Source: Sanderia malayensis (lineage: Eukaryota; Cnidaria; Scyphozoa; Semaeostomeae; Pelagiidae). From it: a DNA stretch of 64,000 bases. Below are positions 1 to 9,729 of the stretch, one piece after another; the first letter of the stretch is position 1; each line of letters begins with the position of its first letter. The stretch spans positions 2,108,001-2,172,000 of the forward strand of contig RQOL01000828.1 of the NCBI GenBank assembly GCA_013076295.1, written 5' to 3'. The notes under the pieces are model-generated. The model was not told the DNA's origin. It saw only the letters and a list, made by a program, of their open reading frames with translations, and did not search any database. The translations under genes and the position numbers were made by a program.

Positions 1-97
1 CTTAAAAATAATGTAGGCTGTGTGCTCATATATTTGTTCAATTTTAATCAGTCAATTTTAATCAGAGTAATAATTATATGTTTTTCTTCATCTTAAG

Positions 98-1472
98 GTC
101 AAGGCAAGTGTGAAAACAAAAACAATCAATGCAAAACATGGGCTCAGGGAGGAGAATGCGAGAAAAACAAAATTTGGATGTGGAAAAATTGTTGTGTTGC
201 TTGTAGAGGTGGGATTTTCTTCGTCTTTGGTCCCCTCCCCTCATATCTTTCTCCTTCACTTCACTTCCCTTCTTTCCATCCTCGTCTTTTACCATTCCTA
301 TAGATTTAGTGTACAACGCATTTTGCAAGAAACCAAGTAAATTTGACTTAATAGTGAGTTGATGTGGGAAATTTATCGCAAAGCTTGCAAGAGAACGTGG
401 GATTTTTGTGAAGTATTTTCAAATGTAGATGCATGGACTCTATGTACAAGCTTTCTTTCTTGAGTCTGACTGATACTATTGTAACATGTTGTTTTTCAGA
501 TGGAGACAAATGTGAACAAAACAAAAACAAGGACTGTATTTATTTGGCAAAACTGGGAAGCTGTTCGAATAAAAATTACTATAAGTGGATGCGGAAAAAC
601 TGTTGCAAAGCTTGTAAAAGTAAGTGATGAAATTTCCATCCACCTATTTATAAACAATGTAGGTTGTAGTTCAAATATTTCTTGAAGCTTGGTAAGTAGC
701 ATTATGGTGAAGTATTCTCAAATCTAGATGGGTTAAGTTTATAGACAAGCTTTCTTGTCACTTGAGTTGGACTGACACTATTATGACATGTTGTTTTTCA
801 GAGGAAAACAAATGTGAACAAAACAAAAACAAGAACTGTGTTTATTTGGCAAAACTGGGAAACTGTTCGAATAAAAATTACTATAAGTGGATGCAGAAAA
901 ACTGTTGCAAAGCTTGTAAAAGTAAGTGATTAAATTTGCCATCCACCTGGTTATAAATAATTTAGGCTGTATGCTCAAATATTTCTTGAAGCTGGGTAAG
1001 TAGCATTATGGTGATGTATTCTCAAATCTAGATGGGTTAAGTTTATATACAAGCTTTCTTGTCACTTGAGTTGGACTGACACTATTATAACATGTTGTTT
1101 TTTAGATGAAGACAATTGTGAACAAAACAAAAACAAGAGCTGTATTTATTGGGCAAAACTGGGAAACTGTTCGAATAAAAATTACTATAAATGGATGCGG
1201 AGGAACTGTTGCAAAGCTTGTAAAAGTGAGTGATGAATTTTGCCATCCACCTGTTTATAAATAATGTAGGTTGTAGTTCAAATATTTCTTGAAGCTGGGT
1301 AAGTAGCATTATTGTGAAGCATTATGGTATATTATAACATGTTGTTTTTCAGATGAAGACAAATGTGAACAAAACAAAAACAAGAACTGTGTTTATTTGG
1401 CAAAACTGGGAAACTGCTCGAATAAAAATTACTATAAATGGATGCAGAAAAACTGTTGCAAAGCTTGTAAAA
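98..1472 (+). CDS. Tandem ShK-type (ShKT) domain exons; gene partial, ends unresolved
   Basis: Five exons each encode one ShK-like cysteine domain: 98-208, 500-619, 802-921, 1106-1225 and 1353-1472. All have good acceptors (tttcag or similar) and donors (GTAAGT, GTGAGT or GTGGGA), and all are phase 1 at both ends, so they can be duplicated or skipped without breaking frame. Exon 1 is the most diverged and has the WA and WM pairs usual in ShKT domains. Exons 2-5 are nearly identical and start after a D/E-x-K/N-C pattern. Each domain has six cysteines, but they end in NCC-x2-C rather than the usual C-x3-C-x2-C. ShKT domains occur in cnidarian venom peptides and also as non-toxic modules on secreted enzymes; no toxin function can be claimed here. 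No start codon, signal peptide or stop codon could be assigned. A possible tail (exon 1711-1729, then after the acceptor near 1916) is speculative. Confidence 0.75.
500..1472 (+). repeat. Tandem genomic duplication, about 300-bp unit carrying a ShK exon
   Basis: Exons 2-5 and their introns repeat together. Exon starts lie 302, 304 and 247 bp apart, and intron stretches such as the gaagctgggtaagtagcatt motif and the donor flanks recur almost unchanged. The last interval is shorter through a deletion in the intron. The high intron identity points to recent duplication or ongoing gene conversion. Confidence 0.85.
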
Positions 1473-2048
1473 GTAAGTAATGTAGTTTTGAATTTATTAC
1501 TCGTTTCATTTTATACCTTTGTACTCAATTTTTTGTAATTTTGATTTATTGATCTTGTTTTTGAGATGGCATTTGTTAACTTGGAATGTCATTGCTTTTA
1601 CGTATTTCTCGCTTTATATTTTATTCTGATTCAATGAACTGCTACTTGAGTTTCAATTTCGATCTTGCTTCAAATTGAATGCTGCTCAACCGGATCCCAA
1701 TACGAGGCAGAACTCTGGTTTCCAACAAGGTAAGCTTGTTGTTTTTCTTAATATTCAAGATCGGTGCTTAATTGGAAGAAACAACTTACTTGTATATATT
1801 GCATGCATAGGATGAAATAACACATTGAATTTGTTATTGTTCAAGTATAATGCCATAGATTAATAGAAGTTGGTTTTTTCATTGAATTAAAACATTTCTA
1901 TTGTTATTTTTTTAGTCTCCAAATCGTGAGTGATATTGAATTGAAGCAGAGGCCAAATACAAGAGAAGTGACCGACAACACAAATATACCTACAATGTGC
2001 GTATTTTTTCAGAATTCAAATTAATTTCTTGTTGTTCTCCCGACTCGA
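1473..2048. other. Non-coding stretch after the ShK exons
   Basis: AT-rich sequence with two possible small exon signals: a donor after caacaag at 1729 and an acceptor ttttttag ending near 1916. They may be the 3' end of the ShK gene, but the frame choice is ambiguous, so no exon is called. Confidence 0.4.
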
Positions 2049-2049
2049 G

Positions 2050-2160
2050 ACTCGAACCTATACCTCGAGTATCTTTGGTCACTGGAATCCAACGCGTTAC
2101 TTCTTTTGCTAAAACCATCCCACCCGCCCTTGCGTATTTCCCAGATTAAATTAGAAGGCT
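2050..2160 (-). repeat. tRNA-like sequence, outer copy, left arm
   Basis: On the minus strand it resembles a degenerate Ser/Leu-class tRNA: an A-box-like TTTTAGC with GTAACGCGTTGGATTCCA, then a B-box-like GGTTCGAGTCT. Acceptor-stem pairing and a clear anticodon loop are absent, so this is a tRNA-derived repeat, not a working tRNA gene. Confidence 0.55.
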
Positions 2161-2407
2161 CGCTATTACTCTCAAAATTTTCAATACCTTCCAATTTTAT
2201 CTACAGGTACTTTATTTCCTTCATTTTCTAAAGCTTTCAATGCACGAATCAGACGACATAGCCAGCCTTGTTAAAAGTGACCCAGTGTCAACTAAAATGT
2301 AAGTACATAGTATATGACGCAAACACCATTATATCCCTTCGATCTAAGGTCATATTTCCAAAATATACTTAATTCATTCAGGAATAGATAAATTACCCGA
2401 GTCTGAA

Positions 2408-2515
2408 CCTGCATGGGACTCGAACCTATACTTTGAGTGTCTTTGGCCACTTCAATCCAACGCCTTACTTCCTTCGCCAGAACCATCCCACCCGCCTTTC
2501 CGTATTTTCCAGATT
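2408..2515 (-). repeat. tRNA-like sequence, inner copy, left arm
   Basis: Second tRNA-derived unit, about 360 bp from the first, again with an AAGGCGTTGGATT-type A-box region and a B-box-like GGTTCGAGTCC read on the minus strand. The 60 bp before it (caatag...gcttgctattattctca) is also shared with the outer unit, so the whole tRNA-plus-leader block is duplicated. Confidence 0.55.
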
Positions 2516-2827
2516 AAATGAGAAAGCTTGCTATTATTCTCAAAACTTTCAATAGAGTTTCTTCTTTTGGTATTTATCTTACAAAGAAGCACGTGAAATA
2601 TTTCTTAAATAACACTACACGTTGTTATTTGAAACATCCATGCAATTCTTGCTGCTAATAAACAGAAGAATTTTGTCAATGGACCTTATGTGAGTGCAAA
2701 ATTGCCTTTATCTCCACGCAAGTATGTGTTCTCATTGTTAAAACTCATTGTTATCCCGTCCCTTGGCTTTTATAGGAATTTCTCGTGACCTTGCGGTATT
2801 TCTAGTACCCAGTTCTCTCTGTATGGT

Positions 2828-2985
2828 ATAAATACATGCGTGTTTCATCTTTCAGACCTTTCATTCATCAGTTGGAGTAGCAGTAAGAAGTCCAAGGAAC
2901 AAGAACAGAGGCGAAAGATGTTGCAGATGCTGTCGAAGATGTTCGTGTGAAACGAAGCCAACTTTCATGGGCCTAAGGTTTGGTA
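2828..2985 (+). promoter_or_regulatory. TATA box and exon-like block inside the left arm
   Basis: TATAAATA lies at 2830-2837 and is followed about 150 bp later by a strong splice donor (GGTTTG|GTAAGTTT, near 2982). The block between it and the donor is almost identical in the two arms, more so than flanking arm sequence. One frame is open and rich in Arg and Cys (several CCRCC-like steps) but has no ATG. Another starts at an ATG and stops after 10 codons. It may be the first exon of an unrecognised transcript; coding status is unknown. Confidence 0.35.
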
Positions 2986-3440
2986 AGTTTTTATCGGGAT
3001 TTATCTATCCTATTCTGCAGATTGTTGATTCTAGTCTTGTCTTTAGAGTCTATGATAGTAGCTACTGTGAGATATTAAGCAGCTTTTTCACTTACTTGCT
3101 TACTTTTGGCAATTATTTTTGTGGAAGATATTACGGTCGGACAAGAAATGCGGAAAGCCATCTTGAATTTTTCAAGATGGCAGACCTTATTCCTCGATGA
3201 ATTCCAATGCAGTTGCCCGCCCTGTTTACTTTAATTTAATAGAAATGCTTTGTTGTTTATCACTTGTTGTATTTTCTTTTTTTGAGGAGAGAAGATTTCT
3301 ATGCTTCGAGAAGAAAGATGCAGAAGACGTCATATTTGAATTTATGATAAAAATATGTTTTGCTGTTGTTTCTGTATTTATTGTGTCCTTGTCTCTCTAC
3401 AATAGCATTTAAAATAGGCTTAAGCCAACTATACATTAGA

Positions 3441-3690
3441 TCAGGTTAGATTAGCGCACTTAAACTAAGCGTAGTTTGCTTAGATTGGATAGGCATGCTT
3501 AAGCTAAGCGTAAATTTGCTTAGATTGGATAGGCGTGCTTAAGCTAAGCGTAGGTTTGCTTAGATTGGATAGGCGTACTTAAGCTAAGCCAGGTGTGGTT
3601 AAATGAGATAGGCGTGCTTAAGCTAAGCGCACGTGTGCTTAAGTTAAGCGTAGGTGTGCTTAAGCTAAGCGTAGGCGTGCCTAGATTGGA
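3441..3690. repeat. Inner tandem repeat of TTAAGCTAAGCG-type units
   Basis: Several units of about 35-40 bp alternate CTTAAGCTAAGCG with GCTTAGATTGGATAGGCGTG. The inverted counterpart lies at 4160-4440. Each unit is itself partly palindromic. Confidence 0.75.
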
Positions 3691-3699
3691 TAGGCGGTC

Positions 3700-4150
3700 T
3701 TAGCGGAAGAGGGGGGGAGACAGGGGAAAGAAGAAACGAGAAGAAGAATAAAAGAAGGGAAAACAGGACAGTAAGAAGGGTACGAAAGAAAGATAAGAAG
3801 TAAAATTTATCTACACCTCTGTTCTATGCGTTTCACTCTGTTCACTCGTTCACCTTCCCATTCTTTCTTTCTCCTTCACTCCCTCTCCTCTTCCACTACC
3901 TCCTTCACTCTGTCCCCCCTCTCTACCTCCCACTCTCTTCTCTCGCCCTTCCTATCCAAACTCCCCCCACTTCCTTCACATTCTTACCCCCACTCTTTTC
4001 TCACTCTCCTCCCACGTCTCCCTCCTCTCCAGCTACCCCGCTCTCCCTCTTCCGCTAACCCTTTTAATTTTTCCCTCATCTAGTTTAGCATTATGCTACG
4101 TTATTTTATTCTAAATCCGTATATTGCGTTACTTATGTTGCATGTAATTT
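3700..4150. other. Loop of the large inverted repeat: purine tract then pyrimidine tract
   Basis: The plus strand is almost all purine at 3708-3800 and then strongly pyrimidine-rich at about 3826-4080. The open frame over the second tract is only Ser/Pro/Leu/Thr-rich low complexity and is not called a gene. Such tracts can form triplex or hinged structures, but that is inference. Confidence 0.7.
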
Positions 4151-5339
4151 AATCTAAAATGACCTACGCTTAGCTTTAGTACCCTTAGCTTAAGTACGCT
4201 TATAAAATCTAAACACACCTACGCTCAAGTCAATTAGGCTATACTACCTTATCTTATTCTTGCTATTGAGTAAAGTATATTGCGTTACTTATGCATCTAA
4301 TCTAAAATAATCTACGCTTAGCTTAAACACGCCTATCCAATCTAAGCAAACTACGCTTAGCTTAAGCATGCCTATCCAATCTAAGCAAATCTACGCTTAG
4401 TTTAAGTGCGCTAATCTAACCTGATCTAATGTATGCTTAACTAAAGTCTATTTTAAATGCTATTGTAGAGAGACAATAAATACAGAAACAATAGCAAAAC
4501 ATATTTTTATCATAAATTCAAATATGGCGTCTTCTGCATCTTCCTTCTGGAAGCTTGGAAATCTTCTCTCCTCAAAAAAAAAGAAAATACAACAAGTGAT
4601 AAACAACAAAGCATTTCTATTAAATTAAAGTAAACAGGGCGGGCAACTGCGTTGAAAATCATCGAGAATAAGGTCTGCCATCTTGAAAAAGTTAAAGATG
4701 GCTTTCGGCATTTCTTGTCCGACCGTAATATCTTCCACAAAAATAATTGCCAGAAGTAAGTAAGTAAATGAAAAAGCTGCTTAATATCTAATAGTAGCTA
4801 CTATCATAGACTTTAAAGAGAAGACTAGAATCAACAATCTGCAGAATAGGATAGATAAATCCCGATAAAAACTTACCAAACCTTAGGCCCATGAAAGTTG
4901 GCTTCGTTTCACACGAACATCTTCGACAGCATCTGCAACATCTTTCGCCTCTGTTCTTGTTCCTTGGACTTCTTACTGCTACTTCAACTGATGAATGAAA
5001 GGTCTGAAAGATGAAACACGCATGTATTTATACCATACAGAGAGAACTGGGTACTAGAAATACCGCAAGGTCACGAGGAAATTCATATGAAAGCCAAGGG
5101 ACGGGATAACAATGAGTTTTAACAATGGGAACACATACTTGCGTGGAGATAAAGGCAATTTTATACTCACATAAGGTCCATTGACAAAATTCTTCTGTTA
5201 TTAGCAGCAAGAATTGCATGGATGTTTCAAATAACAACGTGTAGTGTTATTTAAGAAATATTTCACGTGCTTCTTTGTAAGATAAATACCAAAAGAAGAA
5301 ACTCTATTGAAAGTTTTGAGAATAATAGCAAACTTTTTC

Positions 5340-5455
5340 ATTTAATCCGGGAAATACGCAAGGGCGGGTAGGGTGGTTTTAGAGAAAGAAGTAAGGCGTT
5401 GGATTCCAGTGACCAAAGACACTCGAAGCATAGGTTCGAGACCCATGCAGGTTCA
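5340..5455 (+). repeat. tRNA-like sequence, inner copy, right arm
   Basis: Mirror copy of the 2408-2515 unit. It shows GTAAGGCGTTGGATTCCA followed by GGTTCGAGACC, with a GGGCGGGTAGGGTGGTTTTA leader. Confidence 0.55.
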
Positions 5456-5689
5456 GACTGGGGTAATTTATCTATTCCTGAATGAATTAAGTATATTTTG
5501 GAAATATGACCTTAGATCGAAGAAACATAATGCGTACTTACATTTTAGTTGACACTGGGTCACTTTTAACAAGGCTGGCTATGTCGTCTGATTCGTGCAT
5601 TCAAAGCTTTAGAAAATGAAGGAAATAAAGTACCTGTAGATCAAATTGAAAGGTATTGAAAGTTTTGAGAATAATAGCAAGCTTTCTCA

Positions 5690-5797
5690 TTTGATATGGA
5701 AAATACGCAAGGGCGGGTGGGGTGGTTTTAGCGAGAGAAGTAAGGCGTTGGATTCCAGTGGACAGAGACACTCGAGGTATAGGTTCGAGTCTCCAAC
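5690..5797 (+). repeat. tRNA-like sequence, outer copy, right arm
   Basis: Mirror copy of the 2050-2160 unit. The A-box-like part reads TTTTAGCGAGAGAAGTAAGG and the B-box-like part GGTTCGAGTCT. It marks the outer end of the recognisable inverted repeat. Confidence 0.55.
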
Positions 5798-6247
5798 GTG
5801 GAGAATGAAGTTACCAATGGTGGTAGGTTGCATGGAAAATAAAATAAAAATTGAACAACAACGTTTAAGAAAAGTATGAATAAAGATACTTATACTCACA
5901 TTTACAGAGATGACAGATCAAAAATCGTCCACTCGTAGAAGCGATCACGATAGGTATCTTCATAATAAAATCTATTCGCAATTTTTTCCAATTTCATACC
6001 ACTTATTGATACGTATTTATTCATAAAGTTTTGTAATTCTATGCCAGGTCAGTCTAAAGAAGTTACTGATATTTTCGTGAAGTTCCATCACATTTTTCTG
6101 ATATGCTGATACTGCCATACTGCTACCACTTCAATGCAGAAAATAATGAACAGAAGTCACACAAAACAAAAATCAACATAAAGAAAATTCCATTAAACAA
6201 GATAAAATCTTCACAGACAACATACTTTGTTAAAGCATAGTAAACTG
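5798..6247. other. Spacer between inverted repeat and SURF1
   Basis: AT-rich spacer with the probable SURF1 3' UTR on its right side. A short plus-strand exon-like stretch (acceptor near 5907, donor near 5953, 15 codons from an ATG) is too short to support a gene. Confidence 0.5.
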
Positions 6248-8113
6248 TTACTTGGGTCCTTGGCTAAACATGGTAGCAGGTCTCCTCCTTAGCTGATAGT
6301 AGAGATAAAGTGTGGCTGCACTCAAAGCATACCTGAATAAAAAGATAAAGCAATCATGAATTATAAAAAATGATAAATTGTTCCATTGACTGACAATAAT
6401 GGAAAATTTACTTATTCCATTACTGCAGATATTTCAAATACTAAAGGTAAAGAGCTAAAATAAAAGTACAAGTTGTAATGTAAAATTGATGGAATATCGC
6501 AAGCTTTTTCAAAAATAATTATTCCATTGTCATACTTCTGAGTCTCTGAAAAAAATCACCCAAGGAGCGTAGCTACTTCTGCTATGTTTTATCTTCAACT
6601 TTATCCACCCAAGGTAATGATCTACTCATTGAAGAAGTCTTCAAATCTTAAAACAGTTCACTATAAAAGGGCTGCTAAATAGGATTTACATTGGACTTAC
6701 CATGTAATGATGTATTCCACATGAGCATTACGAAGAACAATCCTTGTCTGACCCCCAATCGGTCCCCCAGGGACAGAGCTTGCTAGATCGCAATCTACCA
6801 ATATGGGCAGTGTATTTGAATGGGCAGCCATGCTGTCAATATCAAGGTAATGCCATCTCTTCTTCTCCGGCTCATTTCTCACCATGAATGCAGGTCTCTG
6901 AAAAATATGAGACCTGCATTATATAGATGGCATTGGCTATTGTACAACCAGTGTTCACGATCAACTCAATTTCAATACTCCAAAAATCTTCCATGGCATT
7001 TAAAATAGCTTCAACTGCATCAAAACATCTATTCTGGGATGTAGTTTGTAAGTAATTGTGGATATTGTCTTTCTAAGGCTCCGGAAAACAATATCAAATA
7101 TTTTTAGCGACCTAAGCCAAGCAATCCTACCTCTTCTTTCTTCCTGACAATAGCAGTAATTTCAATTGGGCCTTCAATCTATAAATAAAGAAATATAACA
7201 AGTAAAAAGGTTGAAATAAACAATTTCATATTACAAACCAAGAGATACTATAGATAATATTATGCAAATCATTTCTCTCCAAGTCTGCTTGGTAAATCAG
7301 AAGTCAATATATTTGATTGATGAGTTCATAAACCTAATTACCTGACCAACTTGTCTTTCTGAAGCTTCAAGTTCCTTCTTGCCTACCCAGCCCCTATTTA
7401 CAAGAATCCTTTCACTGTTGAAAAATAAAACGATGTTTGATATGATAGGGAATCTGCAGTAAAATAGTGCTAAAGGATAACTGGAAAGACTGGCCAAAAA
7501 TTTTCAAAAGGATTTTGAAGCAAGTCTTTCCACAGATTTCATACACACTGATGGACTCAAAAAGCAACCAGGAAGACTTGAGAATAAAATTAACACCAAC
7601 TGACCCTGTACTTTGCAGTATAAATGGTGTAATAACATGGTATCCCCCATCAGCTGCACCACGCCTTGATTGCTGATAGGTTCTTGGTCCAAGTAAAATC
7701 TCTTTTGAATGATCAAACTCACCAGCTACCTTAACACGACGATATTCCATCGTCTTCAGGGTTTCTAGACTGCAAAAAATGACAAAGTGTTAAATTTAAA
7801 TGCTTGCTATGGCATCACTAAAGCGACAGATCAAGTATGTAACAAATTGTGCATGGCTGACAAGTTTTACTTACTCGGTTGTCATTTGTACAGGCTCTGC
7901 AGACGTTCTTGCTTCAAGTTCTGCAATCAGACCTTTCTTCCATTTGTATCGGTAGACTTGCCATGTTCCAAGTCCAAATGTTGTAATTGGCACCAACAAA
8001 AGGAGCTTGTGTATTCCACTTGAGCGTGCTTGTCTATTTGCAGATGTAGAGAAACTGCAAACACACCTTCCTATATAAATACACAGACAAAATTTCAGAG
8101 TAATTCTTGTCAT
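6248..8113 (-). CDS. SURF1: SURF1, cytochrome c oxidase assembly protein
   Basis: SURF1 is an inner mitochondrial membrane protein needed for assembly of respiratory complex IV. Six exons join in frame: 8113-7875, 7769-7605, 7414-7342, 7178-7131, 6897-6701 and 6332-6248, giving 268 residues (human about 300). The N-terminus looks like a mitochondrial targeting sequence. A first membrane segment lies near residues 36-53, with the family motif FGLGTWQVYR. The conserved VNRGWV, the VPGGPIGGQTR block and a second membrane segment (HVEYIITWYALSAATLYLYY) follow in family order. All introns are GT-AG and codons split across junctions restore conserved residues. It is head to head with PFDN6, 433 bp away. 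Confidence 0.95.
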
Positions 8114-8546
8114 TTACAAATTAACAACGCGGTGAAGTCTCTACTACCACAAATTGCTACAAATGCACAAAAACTGATAGAATGTCAGACGTGATGAAAA
8201 GTGAAAGTGAAAGCCTGGGAGAGACTTTTACTGACCTGCAGTTTGCCTACATGATTTTAATTTTGCCAGTACGCTGCCGATATTTCTCGATAATGAAGGA
8301 ATTATCATCTTGTTGGTATTTTAGAGTTACAGTTTGATGAATTGCTGGTGAAATTGAAGAATTTTTCCCTTCAGACAGTCTTGAAAAACAAGCTGCTTTG
8401 GGACACTAGTTGGACCAACCAGCAACTTCTGCGTTATGTTGTTGCTGTTGTATTAAAAGGCACTGACAAATACTGACAAATTGGCAGTTTTTGATGCATA
8501 CTAAAAATTATACAACAGGCCTTTTTCAAGTTTGCAGATGTTCAAA
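8114..8546. promoter_or_regulatory. Shared intergenic promoter region, SURF1 / PFDN6
   Basis: The start codons of two divergently read genes are only 433 bp apart, so both promoters must lie here or within the genes. No clear TATA box was seen for either. A bidirectional promoter is the simplest reading, by inference from spacing. Confidence 0.5.
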
Positions 8547-9321
8547 ATGGCGGCCCAAGATAAACGCATTCAGCAACAATTGCAGAAAGAAGTGGAAGAA
8601 TTTCAAAAGTTGCAAAAAGGTAAAGCAGGAATTTTAATTTCTTACTATTCTTGGTACTTTGAGATGTGTTTCGTTATCTATGTGGTGTCTTGCAATCATG
8701 GTGGCCATCTTCTTAAACAAAACATGCGAAGCATGTTGTTTGTTGGTATGGGCTTATATTTTTTTCAATTTATCAGATATGCAAAAAATGTTTACGCAGA
8801 GGCAGCAATTGGAAACTCAGCTAGCAGAAAACAAAATTGTCAAAGAGGTAGTGCGTATATTTTCTTAATATATTACCCGCAAGTTCTGTTCTGTTTTTGA
8901 CATTATTTTTATTTCTGTGTATAGAAGACGACTGACATGTCATACCTTTAATCTCCCAGGAATTTGACATACTTGAAGAGGATGCAAACGTTTTCAAACT
9001 CATTGGTCCAGTGCTTGTGAAACAGGATCTTAGCGAAGCCAAAATGAATGTCACAAAGAGAATTGATTACATCCAAACTGAAGTGTAAGACTCCTTCCTT
9101 TCATTGTTACTGTTACTAGTTTTAATCTTACCCCACAGTAACTGACAGTAACTGCAATCTTTTTCATCAATATATTAATGCACATTTCTTTTTGCTCTTC
9201 AAGGAAAAGGTATGACAAAAGTCTACAAGAGTTGGAGAAAAAACAAGCAAGTTACAGAGAGGGGATAGGAAAGTTACAGCAACAATACCAGCAATCATTA
9301 GCAAGAGCCCAAGCTACTTAG
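8547..9321 (+). CDS. PFDN6: Prefoldin subunit 6
   Basis: PFDN6 is a beta-type subunit of the hexameric prefoldin co-chaperone that hands unfolded actin and tubulin to the CCT chaperonin in the cytosol. Four exons (8547-8619, 8777-8847, 8960-9084, 9204-9321) give 128 residues, against 129 in human. Two long coiled-coil helices flank the conserved hairpin region; family motifs include the QLxENxIVKEE region, FKLIGPVLVKQ and KRIDYI. The start at 8547 (aaaATGGcg) has the better context and matches the family length; an in-frame ATG nine bases upstream would add three residues. It converges with the downstream kinase gene. Confidence 0.95.
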
Positions 9322-9729
9322 AAAACCACCAATCAATACAATGTACATTTCTAAATAATCAGAAAAACCATTTTATTCTGAGTACATAACAATAATAGAC
9401 TTTATTGCTGAGTGGATTTAACTTGAATGAGTAAACTCTGGGCCTGTAAGATATGCAGCTATTAAAAACCAAAGAATATCATGTCATTTTTCAGATTAAC
9501 CAGAAATATTTTTTACTTGCTGTACATGCTTTACCAAAATCAAAGTATTCAACAGTTAGTCCAGTTACATAGAGTAAAGCTGAGCAAAGAGAGGATGCTT
9601 TATAATAAGGTGCTACATGTGAAAATCCTGGCTGGGCCCTTCATTAAGTTAAAAAATTCTGATAGTTGTTATCAAGTTTCTAACCACAAAGAAATGGAAA
9701 GCATCTATCTTTGAACCAGCATTGTTATC
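9322..9729. other. Convergent 3' region of PFDN6 and the NEK kinase
   Basis: The stop codons face each other across 408 bp. A minus-strand AATAAA at 9401-9406 can serve the kinase. The 77-codon plus-strand open frame at 9481-9714 has no family features or splice support and is not called. Confidence 0.55.

Larger units (their letters stand above)
2049..3690 (+). repeat. Left arm of a 3.7-kb inverted repeat
   Basis: This arm matches the reverse complement of about 4180-5797 along its length, with scattered substitutions and small indels. From outside inwards it holds two tRNA-like sequences (about 2050-2160 and 2408-2515, minus strand), a TATA-box region with an exon-like block (2828-2985), a unique stretch to about 3415, and an inner tandem repeat built on CTTAAGCTAAGCG. 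No transposase or reverse-transcriptase frame is visible. It looks like a foldback-type element or an inverted duplication. Confidence 0.85.
4180..5797 (-). repeat. Right arm of the 3.7-kb inverted repeat
   Basis: Reverse-complement partner of 2049-3690. Landmarks occur in mirrored order: inner CGCTTAGCTTAAG repeats (4160-4440), the exon-like block (about 4865-5010), the minus-strand TATA box near 5027-5034, and tRNA-like units at 5340-5455 and 5690-5797. The arms are clearly not identical, so the palindrome is not a simple assembly mirror. No clean target-site duplication was found at the outer ends. Confidence 0.85.

Noticed and set aside
2968..2988. RFamide-like neuropeptide precursor (GLRFGK string) in the inverted-repeat arm
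   Set aside because: There is a single motif, no ATG in frame, no signal peptide, and the lysine falls in the splice donor. Treated as coincidence.
3826..4083. 85-residue Ser/Pro/Leu-rich protein
   Set aside because: It is a translation of a pyrimidine tract with no coding features.
2050..5797. Four functional tRNA genes
   Set aside because: The boxes are tRNA-like but acceptor stems and anticodon loops do not form. Better read as tRNA-derived repeats.
5907..5953. Short plus-strand exon beginning MTDQKSSTRRSD
   Set aside because: Acceptor and donor are plausible, but no continuing exon or family match was found.
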